The notes: a model not told the origin generated them from the sequence alone. Shown: positions 13,045 through 30,239, counted from the first letter of the stretch. The stretch: 64,000 nucleotides of DNA from Tetrahymena thermophila SB210 (GCF_000189635.1 NW_002476512.1:372001-436000); one strand, 5' to 3'. Program-made: numbers and translations.

Positions 13045-14901
13045 ATGAAGGACTATATAAATTCACTTAATAAAGATAATTATTTAAATTTAACTCACAC
13101 TCCTTACAAGTAGATTAAGGACTAAATTAATTTTAGTCAAAATGTTGAATAGCTTATTATTCACCTAAAAGAAATGGTAAACTTATCTGAAAAAGTATAA
13201 GTTATTAGCTAAGAAATGCTATTGTTAGATAATTTAAAATATCTGTAAGTTAATTTTAGATAAAATATGGGGATCAATAATTTTAGATTATTTGCTGATT
13301 AACTTAAGTTTTTAAAAAATATTATTGGATTGTCTTTGTAGATCTAATTATAACTAGAAGGATAATAGATTTATATAATTTTATCTGAGACCTTAAAAGA
13401 AATGGTCAATTTATAACATCTAGAACTGCTTGCTGGTAATTCAAGTTAAGTGCATGAGGCAGGAGCACAAAGCATAGGATTAGCTCTTGCTAATTTAATA
13501 AATTTAAAAAGCTTAAAGTTAGTTATTAACAGTGGGAATCATTTAAATATTTTAGGATGCCAATATATATCATAAGGGATATAATGTTTAAGCTAGTTAT
13601 AAGAATTGAATTTAACTATTTAGCAAAATAATATAAATACAGAGGGAGTAATTTTTCTTTCCAACGCATTAAAAAACTTACATAATCTGCAAAGTCTCAT
13701 AATTGTTATTGGGGTTTAAAATCTTATAAACATTAAAGGAGCATAAGCTTTAAGTGAGGGTTACTAAGATTTGGTAAACATAAAATACTTAAACCTTTCT
13801 ATATTAAATGAAAACCTTATTGAGTCTGAAGGAGCTTATTTAATTGGAGTTAATTTGAAAAAATTAATAAAAATAGAAAAACTCTATCTCTACTTTGGTT
13901 CAGATAATTAAATTGGAACAAAAGGTTTAATAGGATTAGGATATGGTATTTAGCATTTGGAGAATTTGATCCACTTATAGTTTACTATAGAAGATATGAA
14001 TTTTCTTAATTAAGAAGGAATTTAGTAATTTAAGGAATCCATTTCAAAATTGTAAAAAATAAACCATCTCGAACTCTCTTTTCAAAAGAATATGCTAAAT
14101 TTTGAAGGGTTGTCATAAATATCAGAATTAATTTCAACATAAATAAATGTTTAAAATTTATCGTTAAATATCTCAAACAATCAAATAGATTCTCTTAGTT
14201 TGATAAATTTGAGTGATAGCATTGAGAGAATGACAAAGCTTGAAACTTTAAATTTAAGTTTAATTGAAGATACTCCCATCAATGATGATGGCTTTCATTC
14301 AATTTTTTAATCATTAAAATAAGCAGAGAGCTTAAAGTATTTGAATTTAAGCACTTCATTTAAAAGTATTTCTTGCGATTATATTAAGATCGGCAGCTCT
14401 TTAGGCATGTTAAAAAATCTTCTAAATCTGTCTTTTTGTATTAATAAAATTAATTTAGAAACTGAGAACATTTTAAATATTTGTGAAGGAATTTCTATGA
14501 TAAAAACACTAAAAATCTTAAGCTTAAATTTTACAATAAGTGAAATTGATGACAAAGATGAAAAAAAGAGTCTAACAAAAGCTTTGAATCTTCTCTAAAA
14601 TGTAGAAAGTCTCTCTTTAGATTTTTAACGTTCAGAATTAAAAGAAATAGGACTAAATTAAATTTCAGAAGGCTTAACAAAATTAAATTAATTAAAATAA
14701 TTTTACTTTGAATAATTCAAGCCTTAGTATTTTGGAATAGAATGTGTAGTAAATTTTCTAAAATAAATTAGAAAATTAAAAAATCTTAATCAATTAAAAT
14801 TAAATGTTAATGAAAGAAGTTTGCACATAAAGTAGCAAGAAGTCAAAGAATACAAAAAAGTCTTTAAAATTAGTAGACTTGCTAAATACTAGTATTTTTG
14901 A
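13045..14901 (+). CDS. Intronless leucine-rich-repeat protein (LRR gene C), 618 residues
   Basis: A single open frame of 619 codons runs from ATG at 13045 to TGA at 14899-14901. After about 60 N-terminal residues (MKDYINSLNKDNYLNLTHTP...) the protein is almost entirely LRRs of about 50-60 nt-coded half-turns and longer RNI-like units. Examples are EAGAQSIGLALANLINLKSL, NTEGVIFLSNALKNLHNL and IKGAQALSEGYQDLVNIKYL. It ends in a short Lys/Glu-rich tail (NVNERSLHIKQQEVKEYKK). No signal peptide, membrane helix, kinase or F-box was seen, so it is probably a soluble scaffold or binding protein. It has no introns, unlike the related minus-strand genes A and B next door. Its 3' tail has been copied at least three times downstream. 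Confidence 0.88.
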
Positions 14902-15164
14902 TAAATAAAAAACAATTATAATATTTTTTTGTATGATAATATTCGATTCATGATTATAGTCATAAAGAGTTATTATTATTTGTTTTTTAAATCTAAATGA
15001 AGTTATTATTTTATCAGATTAGTTTAATCAAAATTTTACCTATGCAATAAATAGTGAAATAAAATTTATTAAATATTTTCAGATTATATCTTTTATTCAA
15101 GGGGATTTATGGAAAAATTAATATAAAAGACAAAATATATTCAAGAATAGCCTCTAAATAGAAT

Positions 15165-15335
15165 CCTTAACTAAATTTCCATAATGAATATTAATTAGAA
15201 AATTAGGAAATCGTAATTAACTGAAATTAAATGTCAATGAAAGAATTTAGTACATGAAGTAAAAATAACTCTAAAAATAAAAAAATGTTTTAATTAATAG
15301 CATTATTATTATTACTGATATTTTTGGTAAATAAA
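15165..15335 (+). pseudogene. Decayed copy of the 3' tail of LRR gene C (copy 1)
   Basis: This stretch matches the end of the LRR gene at about 14740-14910: a run resembling TTAGAAAATTA...AAATGTCAATGAAAGA, the Lys-rich tail, then GATATTTTTGGTAAATAAAAA around the ancestral stop. It is too diverged to code. The sequence just before it also resembles spacer near 18830-18960, so a larger unit was copied. Confidence 0.7.
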
Positions 15336-15639
15336 AAATAAAAGTATATGCTTTAAGATAGAAATTCATATTAAACTTTCATTATTTATTAATGTAAAAT
15401 ATAAATGAAATTATGATTTCTTAGATTAATTTGTTTATAATTGTTGTTTAGTTAGATATACTTTATCAAATTTTTTATGATATTTTTGTATGTAAATATT
15501 ATATTTATGGCTAAAATGTATTATTAATTTGTATTTTTTAATGGAATATATTTAGATTTTTATTAATTTAAAGTGGTTTCTTGAAAAATTTGTATAAAAG
15601 AAAAAAATATATTCATGAATAGGGTTCCAATAGAATGTA

Positions 15640-15815
15640 TTTGTGATTAGCTTTTTTGAGTAAGTTAGAAAATTAACAAATCTATCTTAATTAATTAAAA
15701 TTAAATGTCAATGAAAAAAAATTTAATAGGAAGTAAAAAAAAATAAGTCTAAGAATACAAAAAGGTCTCTGGAATTTATAGACTTGTTAATTAATTACCA
15801 ATATTTTTAATAAAC
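15640..15815 (+). pseudogene. Decayed copy of the 3' tail of LRR gene C (copy 2)
   Basis: A second partial copy of the LRR gene tail: AATTAAAATTAAATGTCAAT, then a clear match to the AAGAATACAAAAAGGTCT section, then a degenerate version of the stop region. It lies about 0.5 kb before the first DUF3472-type gene. No upstream LRR-coding sequence accompanies it. Confidence 0.7.
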
Positions 15816-16339
15816 AAAAATATAAAGCGTATATGTATGTCTTAATTCAGAAATTCATATTAATCTTTCATTATTTATTAATGTAAAATTTAAATAAAAT
15901 TAGTATTTCTTAGATTAATTTGAGTATAATTGTTGGATATATATTATTAAATTTCTACAAAAATAGTTTTAAAACTTATTTCTTATAATATTTTTTGTGA
16001 ACCAGTATTTAATTCATCATTACAAAAAGTAGGATGGATACATTATTATTAGTTGTACTTTTTCCGATTAGTTTAATTAAAGTTTTGGGTAAGCAAAAAT
16101 ACAATTAATTTAAATGTACTCAGATTCTATCTTTTAATTAAATTAGCTTCTTGAAAAATTAATAAATAATAAAAAATATATTCAAGAATAGCCAGTCATA
16201 TCAACTTAATGACTTGACTTATTTTCAAAAATTTGTTTTAAAATAGGTCTTTTATATTACAACTTTTTAAGATAAATATTAATTAAATTTCTTAAACAAT
16301 AAATTAATTAGGAAATAAAAAATACTTTTCAGATCTAAA

Positions 16340-17551
16340 ATGACTGACATTTAAGTCTTATTTGGATGGAACTCTTTTCAAAATTGTTAAGCAGCAAGTA
16401 CTTGTGCTCTTGCCTCTATTGAAGAAAGCGGAGTTATGAATTGGTCTGATTCTAATTTGATCATAAGCATCTTTTTTTATATTGCTGCTTCTGGTGTATA
16501 TGATTTTTCTGTATTATCATCAGAAATATAAAGATAAGCATAACTACTAGTTACTATTCCAAATCTTTAACAATCGTTCGTAGCTGATTTTATGAATGAT
16601 AGTCTTAACCTCTATATAGGAACTTTCACAGTAACGGATCCAGGTTACTATAGATTTGATTTTTAGGGCACTAACTCTGTTTTAAATGAAAATGAAGGAA
16701 ATTATCCAGCTTTGTACTCTCTTGTTTTGCATTAGGTTTAAAATCCTTAGAATTTTAACTTTGTTTAAGAACAATTCTCTTCTTATTATGGAAGAAGAGG
16801 ACCCTCAGTACACTTCAGCTATTAATTAGAATCAACTGAAAACATATTCTAATTTCTCAACGAAGTGACTGTACCTGAAAACTTAGACACAATTGGAACT
16901 TATGCTATGGCAATCGGATTTGATTATGGATATTTTGGTATTTAAGTTAATTCAGAATCAGAGAGAAGAGTTTTATTCTCTGTTTGGAGTCCTCAAGATA
17001 CCAATGATCCTAGTTAAATATAACCAGAAAATGCTGTCTTACTTGTGGCTAAAGGAAATGACACTCTTGCCTAAGTATTTGGAAGCGAAGGATCTGGTGG
17101 ATAAAGCTATTTAGTATATCCATGGATTGCAGGAGTGTCTTACTAATTTAAGCTTGAAGGATATCCATCTGATGATGGATATTCTGTTTTTACTGCATAT
17201 TTTAAAGATCCTACTCAACCAAACAGTGATTACAATCTAATAGCATCTTGGAAGAGACCAAAAACATAGTCTTATTTGAATGGAATTTACTCTTTCTTAG
17301 AAAATTTTTATCCCGAAACCGGTCACATCACTAGAAAAGCATATTACAATAACTAATAAGCTTTTGATAAAGATGGAAATAATTTGAATGTCACTTAAGC
17401 TATATTTACTTATGACGATACTGCTGCTCAAAGTTAAAGATTAGATTATGATGGTGGAGTTGAATAAGGTAATGGATTCTATCTTTAGAATTGTGGATTC
17501 TTTAATCCAACTGGAATCAAGATAGGAGATACTTTTAAATTAAATAGCTGA
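16340..17551 (+). CDS. DUF5077/DUF3472-type protein, copy 1, 403 residues
   Basis: An intronless frame of 404 codons runs from ATG at 16340 to TGA at 17549-17551. Residues about 30-110 resemble the DUF5077 beta-sandwich (VMNWSDSN..., then IGTFTVTDPGYYRFDFQGTN). Residues about 190-395 match the DUF3472 pattern: FSVWSPQD, FGSEGSGGQSYLVYPWIAG, FTAYFKDP, IASWKRPKTQSYLNGIYSFL, ENFYPETGHITRKAYYNN and RLDYDGGVEQGNGFYLQNCG. The family is known mainly from bacterial secreted or lipoproteins, where a sugar-binding or cell-surface role is suspected but unproven. No signal peptide is visible here, so it is probably cytosolic in this ciliate. The next gene at 19114 is a near-identical tandem duplicate. 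Domain assignment is by recalled consensus, not a search. Confidence 0.9.
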
Positions 17552-17801
17552 TAACCCAAATGAACAATTAAAATATCTTTAAAATTAATTTGTCTGTTTT
17601 TTTATATTAAAATGTTATGAAAAATTTATTAAATATAATAAAAAACCTTTTTCATATTTTCTATTTGTAAATTTTAAAATTTTTAAAATATTTAAAATTA
17701 AAAAATTAATAGAAAAATTTTAAAGATTAATGAAAATTAATATTATTGAAATTCTATTATAAGCTTATTTATTTTTATATAAATAATGTTCAAATGCATT
17801 A

Positions 17802-17848
17802 GCCATTCAAAAAAATAGTGATCTCAATTCACTAAATTTTTGAATGGC
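17802..17848. repeat. Inverted repeat, ~20-bp arms, 7-nt loop
   Basis: GCCATTCAAAAAAATAGTGA is followed, after a 7-nt loop, by its reverse complement with two mismatches, ending in TTTTTGAATGGC. It lies about 250 bp after the stop of DUF3472 copy 1 and just before the LRR-tail copy 3. It could be a hairpin RNA, a 3' structure or a small foldback element. No second copy was noticed. Confidence 0.65.
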
Positions 17849-17927
17849 ATTTAGCTATAATAAGTATTCTTATTGCATGGAGTTTGCACACCATATTTTT
17901 ACTTGAAAGCCTAGCCTTATATTTTAA

Positions 17928-18205
17928 AGTTCTGAGTTAAATTAAATAGGATTAAATTAATTTAATTAAAATAATTCTATCAAGAACAAACAGTTCAATC
18001 CTTAGTATTTTAGAACAAAATGCCTATCCAATTTTCTAAAATAAATTACTAAATTAAGAAATCTTAATCAACTAAAAATTAATTTCAATGAAAAAAGTTT
18101 GCACAAGAAGTAACGAGGAGCCTAAGAATACAAAAAAGTCTTTAGGATTATTAGGCTTGTTAACTGCTAATATTTTTGATAAATAAAAAATAAAAGTTTT
18201 TAGAA
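17928..18205 (+). pseudogene. Longest decayed copy of the LRR gene C tail (copy 3)
   Basis: It matches the last ~280 bp of the LRR gene (from about 14625): the CCTTAGTATTTTGGAA-like section, the TTTTCTAAAATAAATTA section, the GAAAAAAGTTTGCACAAGAAG section, AAGAATACAAAAAAGTCTTT, and the ending TATTTTTGATAAATAAAAA. It is better preserved than copies 1 and 2 and reaches further upstream. It lacks a start and any upstream LRR sequence, so it is a non-functional fragment. Confidence 0.8.
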
Positions 18206-18599
18206 ATATAATATTAATTTTCAACTAAAATATTTTAAATTTATTTTTCAAGATATTTTTTTCTTTGACAATATTTTTTTAATCTTGAGATAGCTTACAT
18301 TATTTATCTTTATTAATGTAAATAAAATAATAATTTCATAAGATTATAATTTATAGATGATATTTAAATTTCTACTGAATGGTTTAAGTGCATTATTTAT
18401 AATATATTTATTTGCGTCAATAGGTTAATATTTATGTAAATTTTTAAAGAAATTAGTTTTTCATATACTAATTTGATTACAATTATTGCTTAAACAGATA
18501 ATTCTTATTAAAATTCAACTAAAGTTGTTTTTAAGTTAATTTTCATAATTTTTTATTTGTACAATACATAAGCATGTACAGAGAGATTAAATTATGTTT

Positions 18600-19113
18600 T
18601 CACTAATTATTAATCAAAAATATATTTGAAATTAGGATTTCTAAGATTAATATGAATATTATTGTTGTTTAAATATATATCTTATTAAATTTTTACAAAA
18701 ATAGTTTTTAAGCCTATTTTTTATAATATTTTTGTGTGTGAATATTTGATATATGATTACAAAAAGTAAGATATGTTAATATTATTTAAAATTTTTTTAA
18801 TGTAAATGAAGTTAGTATTTAATCAGATAATTTGATTATAATTTGTAGTAAGCAACAATTAGTGAAATATAATTTATTTAATTATACTCGGATTCTATCT
18901 TTTATTTAAGGGGATTTCTTGAAAAATTAATATAAAAGAAAAAAAATCTCTAAGAATAGCCATAAATTACAAAAACATTACAACTTATGTATTTATTTTG
19001 GAAATTGTGTTTTTAAAAAGGTCTTTTAGTACAACTTTTCAAAAAATTAATAGTAATTAAATTTCTTAAACAATTAATTAAATAAGTCATAAGAAATACT
19101 TTTCAGATCTAAT
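18600..19113 (+). repeat. Duplicated upstream flank of DUF3472 copy 2
   Basis: This block is similar to 15890-16339 upstream of copy 1. Shared landmarks include AAATTTTTACAAAAATAGTTTT, a ...TGATTACAAAAAGTA... segment, GGGGATTTCTTGAAAAATTA in part, and an almost identical last 60 bp up to the ATG (AATACTTTTCAGATCTAA). The promoter region was therefore duplicated with the gene. Confidence 0.7.
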
Positions 19114-20337
19114 ATGACTGATATTTAAGTCTTATTTGGTTGGAACTCTTTTCAAACTTGCTAAGCAGCAAGTACTTGTGCTCTTGCCTCTATTGAAGAA
19201 AGCGGAGTTATGAATTGGTCTGATTCTAATTTGATCGTAAGCATCTTTTTCTACATTGCTGCTTCTGGTGTATATGATTTTTCTGTAGTATCATCAGCAA
19301 TATAAAGATAAGCATAACTACTAGTTACTATTCCAAATCTTTAACAATCGTTCGTAGCTGATTTTATGAATGATAGTCTCAACCTCTATATAGGAACTTT
19401 CACAGTAACAGATCCAGGTTACTATAGATTTGATTTTTAGGGCACTAACTCTGTTTTAAATGAAAATGAAGGAGATTATCCAGCTTTATACTCTCTTGTT
19501 TTGCATTAGGTTTAAAATCCTTAGAATTTTAACTTTGTTTAAGAACAATTCTCTTCTTATTTTGGAAGAAGAGGACCCTCAGTACATTTTAGCTATAAAT
19601 TAGAATAAAATTAAAACATACATTAATTCTTCAACGAAGTGACTGTACCTGAAAACTTAGACACTATTGGAACTTATGCTATGGCAATCGGATTTGATTA
19701 TGGATATTTTGGTATTTAAGTTAATTCTGAAACAGAGAGAAGAGTTTTATTCTCTGTTTGGAGTCCTCAAGATACCGATGATCCTTCTTAAATAAAACCA
19801 GAAAATGCAGTCTTGCTTGTGGCTAAAGGAAATAACACTGTTGTCTAAGAATTTGGAAGCGAAGGATCTGGTGGATAAAGCTATTTAGTATACCCATGGA
19901 ATGCAGGAGTTTCTTACTAATTTAAGCTTGAAGGATATCCATCTGATGATGGATATTCCGTTTTTACTGCATATTTTAAAGATCCTACTCAACCAAACAG
20001 TGATTATAATCTAATAGCATCTTGGAAGAGACCAAAAACATAATCTTATTTGAATGGAATTTACTCTTTCTTAGAGAATTTTGAGCCTGAAACAGGTCAT
20101 ATCACTAGAAAAGCATATTATAATAACTAACAAGCTTTTGATAAAGATGGAAGCAATGTTAATATTAAATATGCTACATTTACTTATGACGATACTGCTG
20201 CTCAAAGGTAGAGATTAGATTATGATGGTGGAGTTGAATAAGGAAATGGATTCTATCTTTAGAATTGTGGATTCTTTAATCCAACTGGTATCAAGACAGG
20301 AGATATTTTTAAATTAAATAACTACTAATCCAAATGA
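19114..20337 (+). CDS. DUF5077/DUF3472-type protein, copy 2, 407 residues
   Basis: An intronless frame of 408 codons runs from ATG at 19114 to TGA at 20335-20337. It is a tandem duplicate of the gene at 16340, nearly identical through both domains (VMNWSDSN; GTFTVTDPGYYRFDFQGTN; FGSEGSGGQSYLVYPWNAG; IASWKRPKTQSYLNGIYSFL; LDYDGGVEQGNGFYLQNCGF). Differences are scattered substitutions: FGRRGPS for YGRRGPS, a stretch of changes at SYKLEQNQNIHQFF, NVNIKYATFTYDD for NLNVTQAIFTYDD, and a four-residue C-terminal extension (NYQSK end). No signal peptide. The high similarity suggests recent duplication or gene conversion with both copies under selection. Confidence 0.9.
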
Positions 20338-21551
20338 ACATTTGAAATACCTTTAAAATTAATTTTTCTGTTTCTTTATATTAAAATGTTGTGAAAAGAT
20401 ATTAAATATAAAAAATATATTAAAAACCTTTTTGATATTTTCTATTTGCAAATTTTGAAATAATTTTGAAAATATTTATTTAGAAAATTATTTAAAATTA
20501 AAAAAGGTAATTTAATTTTTATAAAACTACTTTATTTATCTATTAAAATATTATAATGAGCGAGCTAAATCACTTTTAAAAGATAAAATTTATATGAATT
20601 TTAAATTTTTAAGTTCAAAATTCTTATTGAAAGAACTAGAATAGTAATTTTAAATTAAATATTAAAGAATTACTAATATTTTTTACAAACAAAGAAGTGA
20701 ATAAGAAAGACATCATTAATTAAGTATGCCACTATTAACTTTTTCATTATAGACAAATTAGTATAATTTATAACAAATAGAAAAATTAAATTAATTCTTT
20801 TATTGTTAATAAATATGTCTGAAAAATTGATAGATTTTAAAAATTAGTTTATCAAATCATAAGATCAATAATGTGTATAAATCTTTAATTATAGTAAAGA
20901 TTAAAAAAATTTGTTAATAATATTTAATCATTTGTTTTCATATTATTTGATTAATTTAGCATAGACAATATAATAAATCTTTTATAGTTAAAATTAAATC
21001 AGATAGATTATTTATATCTTTTATAAAGATATCAGATCTTTTGATTTAAATCCAATCATTCAATTTTAATATAAAATAAAATAAATTTAAATACTGTAAA
21101 TACTCATATAATAAGGTTAATACCCCTCTACATTATTGACCCATGTTCTATAGTTCTTATTAAAATTTATTTTCAAAAAACAGTCCAAATAAAAAAAATT
21201 TAAAATATGAGGATCTATAGTAATTTGATTTTTTAATATAATTTTTAATTAATTATTCTTAAATTATTTTATTTAAAATGAAAATGCAATTTAAAACTAA
21301 AGCATTTAAATTTGTATGCCCTGTTTTTTAATTAATTGTTACATATTATAAAAAGAGGGATTAATTCTTATTTAGACTAGTAAGTAGAAACATTAAAAGA
21401 TATATAAATTTTATCTAATTTCACCATAAAATAAAATAGATAAGATATAAAATTTCTCAGATTACATCAGCTTTGTTTTATTTTTGTAATTTAAATATTA
21501 ATAGGGATAACCACAAACAATATATAAAATAATAATTATTTATAAAATTAA
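20338..21551. other. AT-rich spacer, no gene seen
   Basis: About 1.2 kb of AT-rich sequence between DUF3472 copy 2 and the ABC transporter. No convincing reading frame, repeat or RNA-like structure was found. The final part must contain the 5' region of the transporter gene. Confidence 0.6.
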
Positions 21552-26690
<5,139 letters not shown>

Positions 26691-27854
26691 TAACCCATTA
26701 ACAATTTAATCATTTAGATTTATTGAAATAATCAATATATTTAAAAAAAAAATGTTTATTTTTTAGTATTAATATATTTGTTAAATTTCATAAATTAGTA
26801 TAATTTTTAATATTCTTAAGTTGGTTAATTAAGTTATTAACATAATTAAAAATATTAAAATTTCTTTTTACAACTTTTAGTGTTTAAGTAGTATGAATAT
26901 AAAATTCTTTGAATAAATTTAAAATTATTCTATTCTAACTTGTTTACATCAATTATTTAATTTTTTAAGAAATGCTTGTAATTGTTCTTATTTTTTATAA
27001 ATATACAATAATGAAAATTTTAAAAGCACACACAGATTTTATTGAAACTTAGAGAAATTTAAATTCATAAATATTATTTAAAATAAATTAATTTTTCTTA
27101 ATACATTTAATATAAATGGGGCAAATAAAAATATTGAAATTATTTACTAATCTTCATTTTTTTTAGTTTCAAAACTAAGCAAAAAATAAATATACATCTC
27201 TTTCAAAATTTTATATTAAAGTTAGAGCAATTAATATTTGATTTTGTTTGCACTTTGAAATTATATTTGCAACTAAACTATAAATCATAAATTATTAAAT
27301 TAATAAAGTATTCAAAAACTAGCTTACTAATAAATTTTTTTAAAGAATGACTATTTTACTTTATCTATATACTGAAATTTACTTAAATATAAAGGATAAA
27401 ATAGTAATTAGTAAATTAATTGCGCGCAGAACAACTTTCATGGCTTATAATAGACTATAAATGATTTTTTTAAAGTAAAAATATAAGAAAATTTCATAAC
27501 ATAATAACTCAGTTTAAAATTTTAATACCTAATATTAAAAAATTTAAAATAAAAAGGTGCTTAATGAATAAAATGAATATCATGTTTGAGTATTAAGATG
27601 TTTTACAAACATTTTTCTTGATCTAGATAAATATTTAAAAAGTCATAGATTTGTTGTTAACTTTATAAGATGCAAAATTAGACTTTAATACAAAAAAATA
27701 TATTTTTAAGACGAGTAAAAAAATAAAACAAACAAACTCAAAAAAAAAGGAAATTTAACTAAAAATGTTTAATGAAAACTCTTCTTAAAATATATTTCTT
27801 ATTTTTATATTTCGAAAACATAAAAATACACAAGAAAAATAAATTATTTATCCC
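26691..27854. other. AT-rich spacer, no gene seen
   Basis: No gene-like frame on either strand between the ABC transporter stop and the decayed fragment at about 27855. Confidence 0.55.
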
Positions 27855-28030
27855 TTCTTTTGAACCAGATTTTTATATTTCTACATAACTGCTTCTAGTA
27901 GAATTTTAAATATATTTTCCTTTGATTTAGGCAATTAAAATGTGATTATTTTTCTTAGCTAAAACATTAATAAAACATTTTTTTGTTTTGCTAGCTAGCT
28001 AGCTAACTAACTAACTAACTACTAAAATTT
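27855..28030 (+). pseudogene. Fragment related to the ABC transporter exon 4/intron junction
   Basis: It resembles 24565-24730: an ACTGCTTCTAGTAGAATTTT stretch matches the exon coding SGRILNRFSSDLG, followed by TTTTCCTTTGATTTAGG and a related intron region with CTAACTAAC tracts. It is no longer a coding exon and lies about 1.2 kb after the intact gene. It is best read as a remnant of a second transporter gene or of a partial tandem duplication. Confidence 0.6.
27990..28023. repeat. CTAG/CTAA tetranucleotide microsatellite
   Basis: About three CTAG units followed by five CTAA units. It sits inside the ABC-like fragment, where the parent intron has a shorter GCTAACTAAC motif, so it probably expanded from that seed. 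Confidence 0.85.
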
Positions 28031-30239
28031 CAGTATAGGTATTAATTAATTAGACATGTTAGTAAAGTAAATAATAACTTATCAATAAACAAATGAATTA
28101 TAAATTAAAGAATAAAATAGCGTAGGTGGATTAAATTTTAACAAATTTATAGATTTACTTTTCTGCATTTACTTCTTTATCAGATAAATAAAAATAATTA
28201 AAAATAAAAGTAATTAAAAAAAAAATATATTTTTCAAATTATTTTATAATCAGTAAGATAAAAGTGATTCCCAATAAAAATATATTTTTATAAATGTTTT
28301 CAGAAAAAAAGAAGAAGAAATTTTCCAAATTCTAAAAATTTATTTATTTATCTATTCTTTCGGTTTAACAAATAGATAAATAAATTGAGATGTAAAATTA
28401 ATATACAATAATTTCCTTTATCTATCTTGTATCAAGCTATTATCTATCTGTTTGTTGCTTTCCTTTTTTAAATATACTTTTTTTCTAATTATATTTTGCT
28501 ATTATGTTTATTTTTATCAACTAGTGCTTCAATCTTATTATAGACTCACATTTTGAATTTGTATAGCTTCATTCAATATATAGCTCATTAATATTCACTT
28601 TATTTATATACACCTCACAGAGATATTTAATATGTGCTTCATATTAAAATTTGCAAAAATAAAGCAGCATCAATTCAGTAGGTGTGATTATGAAAACCTT
28701 AGTAAATTTTAATTGCTAAATTACTGAACATGTTAAATGCATAATTACTATTAATTTATTACAATAACTATCTCAACTTTTTAAAAGATTAACTATTTTT
28801 CATTATTAGTTTAAGCATTGAATATGAGCTTTGTACATTTTGTTTGACTAAAAAATAAATAAAAGACCATATTTTAAATGCTTTTTCAGAAAAATATTTT
28901 TGAAAGATTCAGCATTTCAAGCCTTCAAAGAACAAACAACATATCTGAAATCAAAGAAGAAATTAATTTCAGAAATGGCAATTTATTTTTTTAAAAAAAC
29001 AAAACCAATAACGACATAATCAAATAAATATTTTTTTGAAAGGACTGGTACTAAAAATCATCAATAAAATAATATTTTTCATTGTTCCATAAAAGGAATA
29101 GGCTCTGATGATTTTTAAATTTGATAAATTACAAAAATTCTTATTAAAATTAGGAAGAAGTGGAGGTTGTATTAAATCATAGAAGACATTAATCAATTAT
29201 TTAACTTCATTTATATTCATTACATAGTCAAATTTTTAGATTAGAATCGCTACAAGTTTTAAGACTTAAACACATTTAAAAAATAATAAATTTGCAAAAT
29301 AAAATTTAATATTCTAATATTGTAATATCTTAATCATTATAATGTTAAGCTATTATATTAAGAGCAAAAAAAAATTGATAAGCAAATTTTCTATTTTATT
29401 TTGAACATTTTTAGTGAAGATAAAAAAAACAGAGATGTTATTCTATTTGATTAATAATAATTCATTTGATATAGAAAAAAATATAAAAAGTAGATAAAAT
29501 AAATGTTAAAAGTTATTTTACATTAAATAGTATTCTTTTTAGTCAAAGAAAGATCTCCATTTTTAAGTAAAATAATAGTTGATTGCGAAACGAAGACATA
29601 CATATTGAGTCTTTTACTGGTTTGTTAGTAATATATTTTATAATCAAAATTTTATAATGATAGTTCAGAAGTTAAATAGATCTGCTAAATATGAAAGAAG
29701 AATCGTTATAGGTATATATAAAGAAGCAAGCGGCAAAAAAAAAGTTCTATCCATAATTTTAATAAAGAAAATGAGTAAATTAGAGAAATAATGGTAACCA
29801 AAATAGGCAATAAAACAAAATTTAAATCTATAAAATGATTGAATTTGTTTTTTAGATAAAATAATACAAATAAATAGTTTATATTCTAAATTTTAATTTT
29901 AATATAGAGTAAAAAATCTATCACATTTTGTGCAAATTTAGATAAAAAATCAATTTTAATATTATCATTATTATTATTATTTTAAACTGTTAAAAAGCAT
30001 TCTAATTTTTAATCCTCTTTTCAAATAATCATTTATAAGTGCAGTCTTCCATTTCTTTAAATAAAAATCCTAAAACTCAAAAGTATTTGAAATATTAATA
30101 CTAGATTTCTATACTTTTCGTTTTAAAATTTAATGATTATTAAATTAGCCTTATTTACTTAAAATAAACCATTTTTTTAATTCTTTTTGAATAAATTTAG
30201 CAAAACTATTAAACAAAAATTATTTTTATTTTTTATTAA
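28031..30239. other. Long AT-rich spacer with one small candidate frame
   Basis: About 2.2 kb with no recognised gene. One plus-strand frame at 28878-29039 (53 residues, beginning MLFQKNIFERFSISSL) has a more protein-like composition than its surroundings and ends in TGA. It has no homology I recognise and could be chance or an old exon. Confidence 0.4.

Noticed and set aside
14341-14598. 85-residue frame beginning MNLSTSFK as an independent gene
   Set aside because: This is an internal part of LRR gene C, seen in isolation only because standard-code stops (TAA/TAG, here Gln) flank it.
28878-29039. 53-residue plus-strand frame beginning MLFQKNIFERF
   Set aside because: The composition is somewhat protein-like, but there is no homology, no neighbouring exon and no clear context; mentioned only within the spacer entry.
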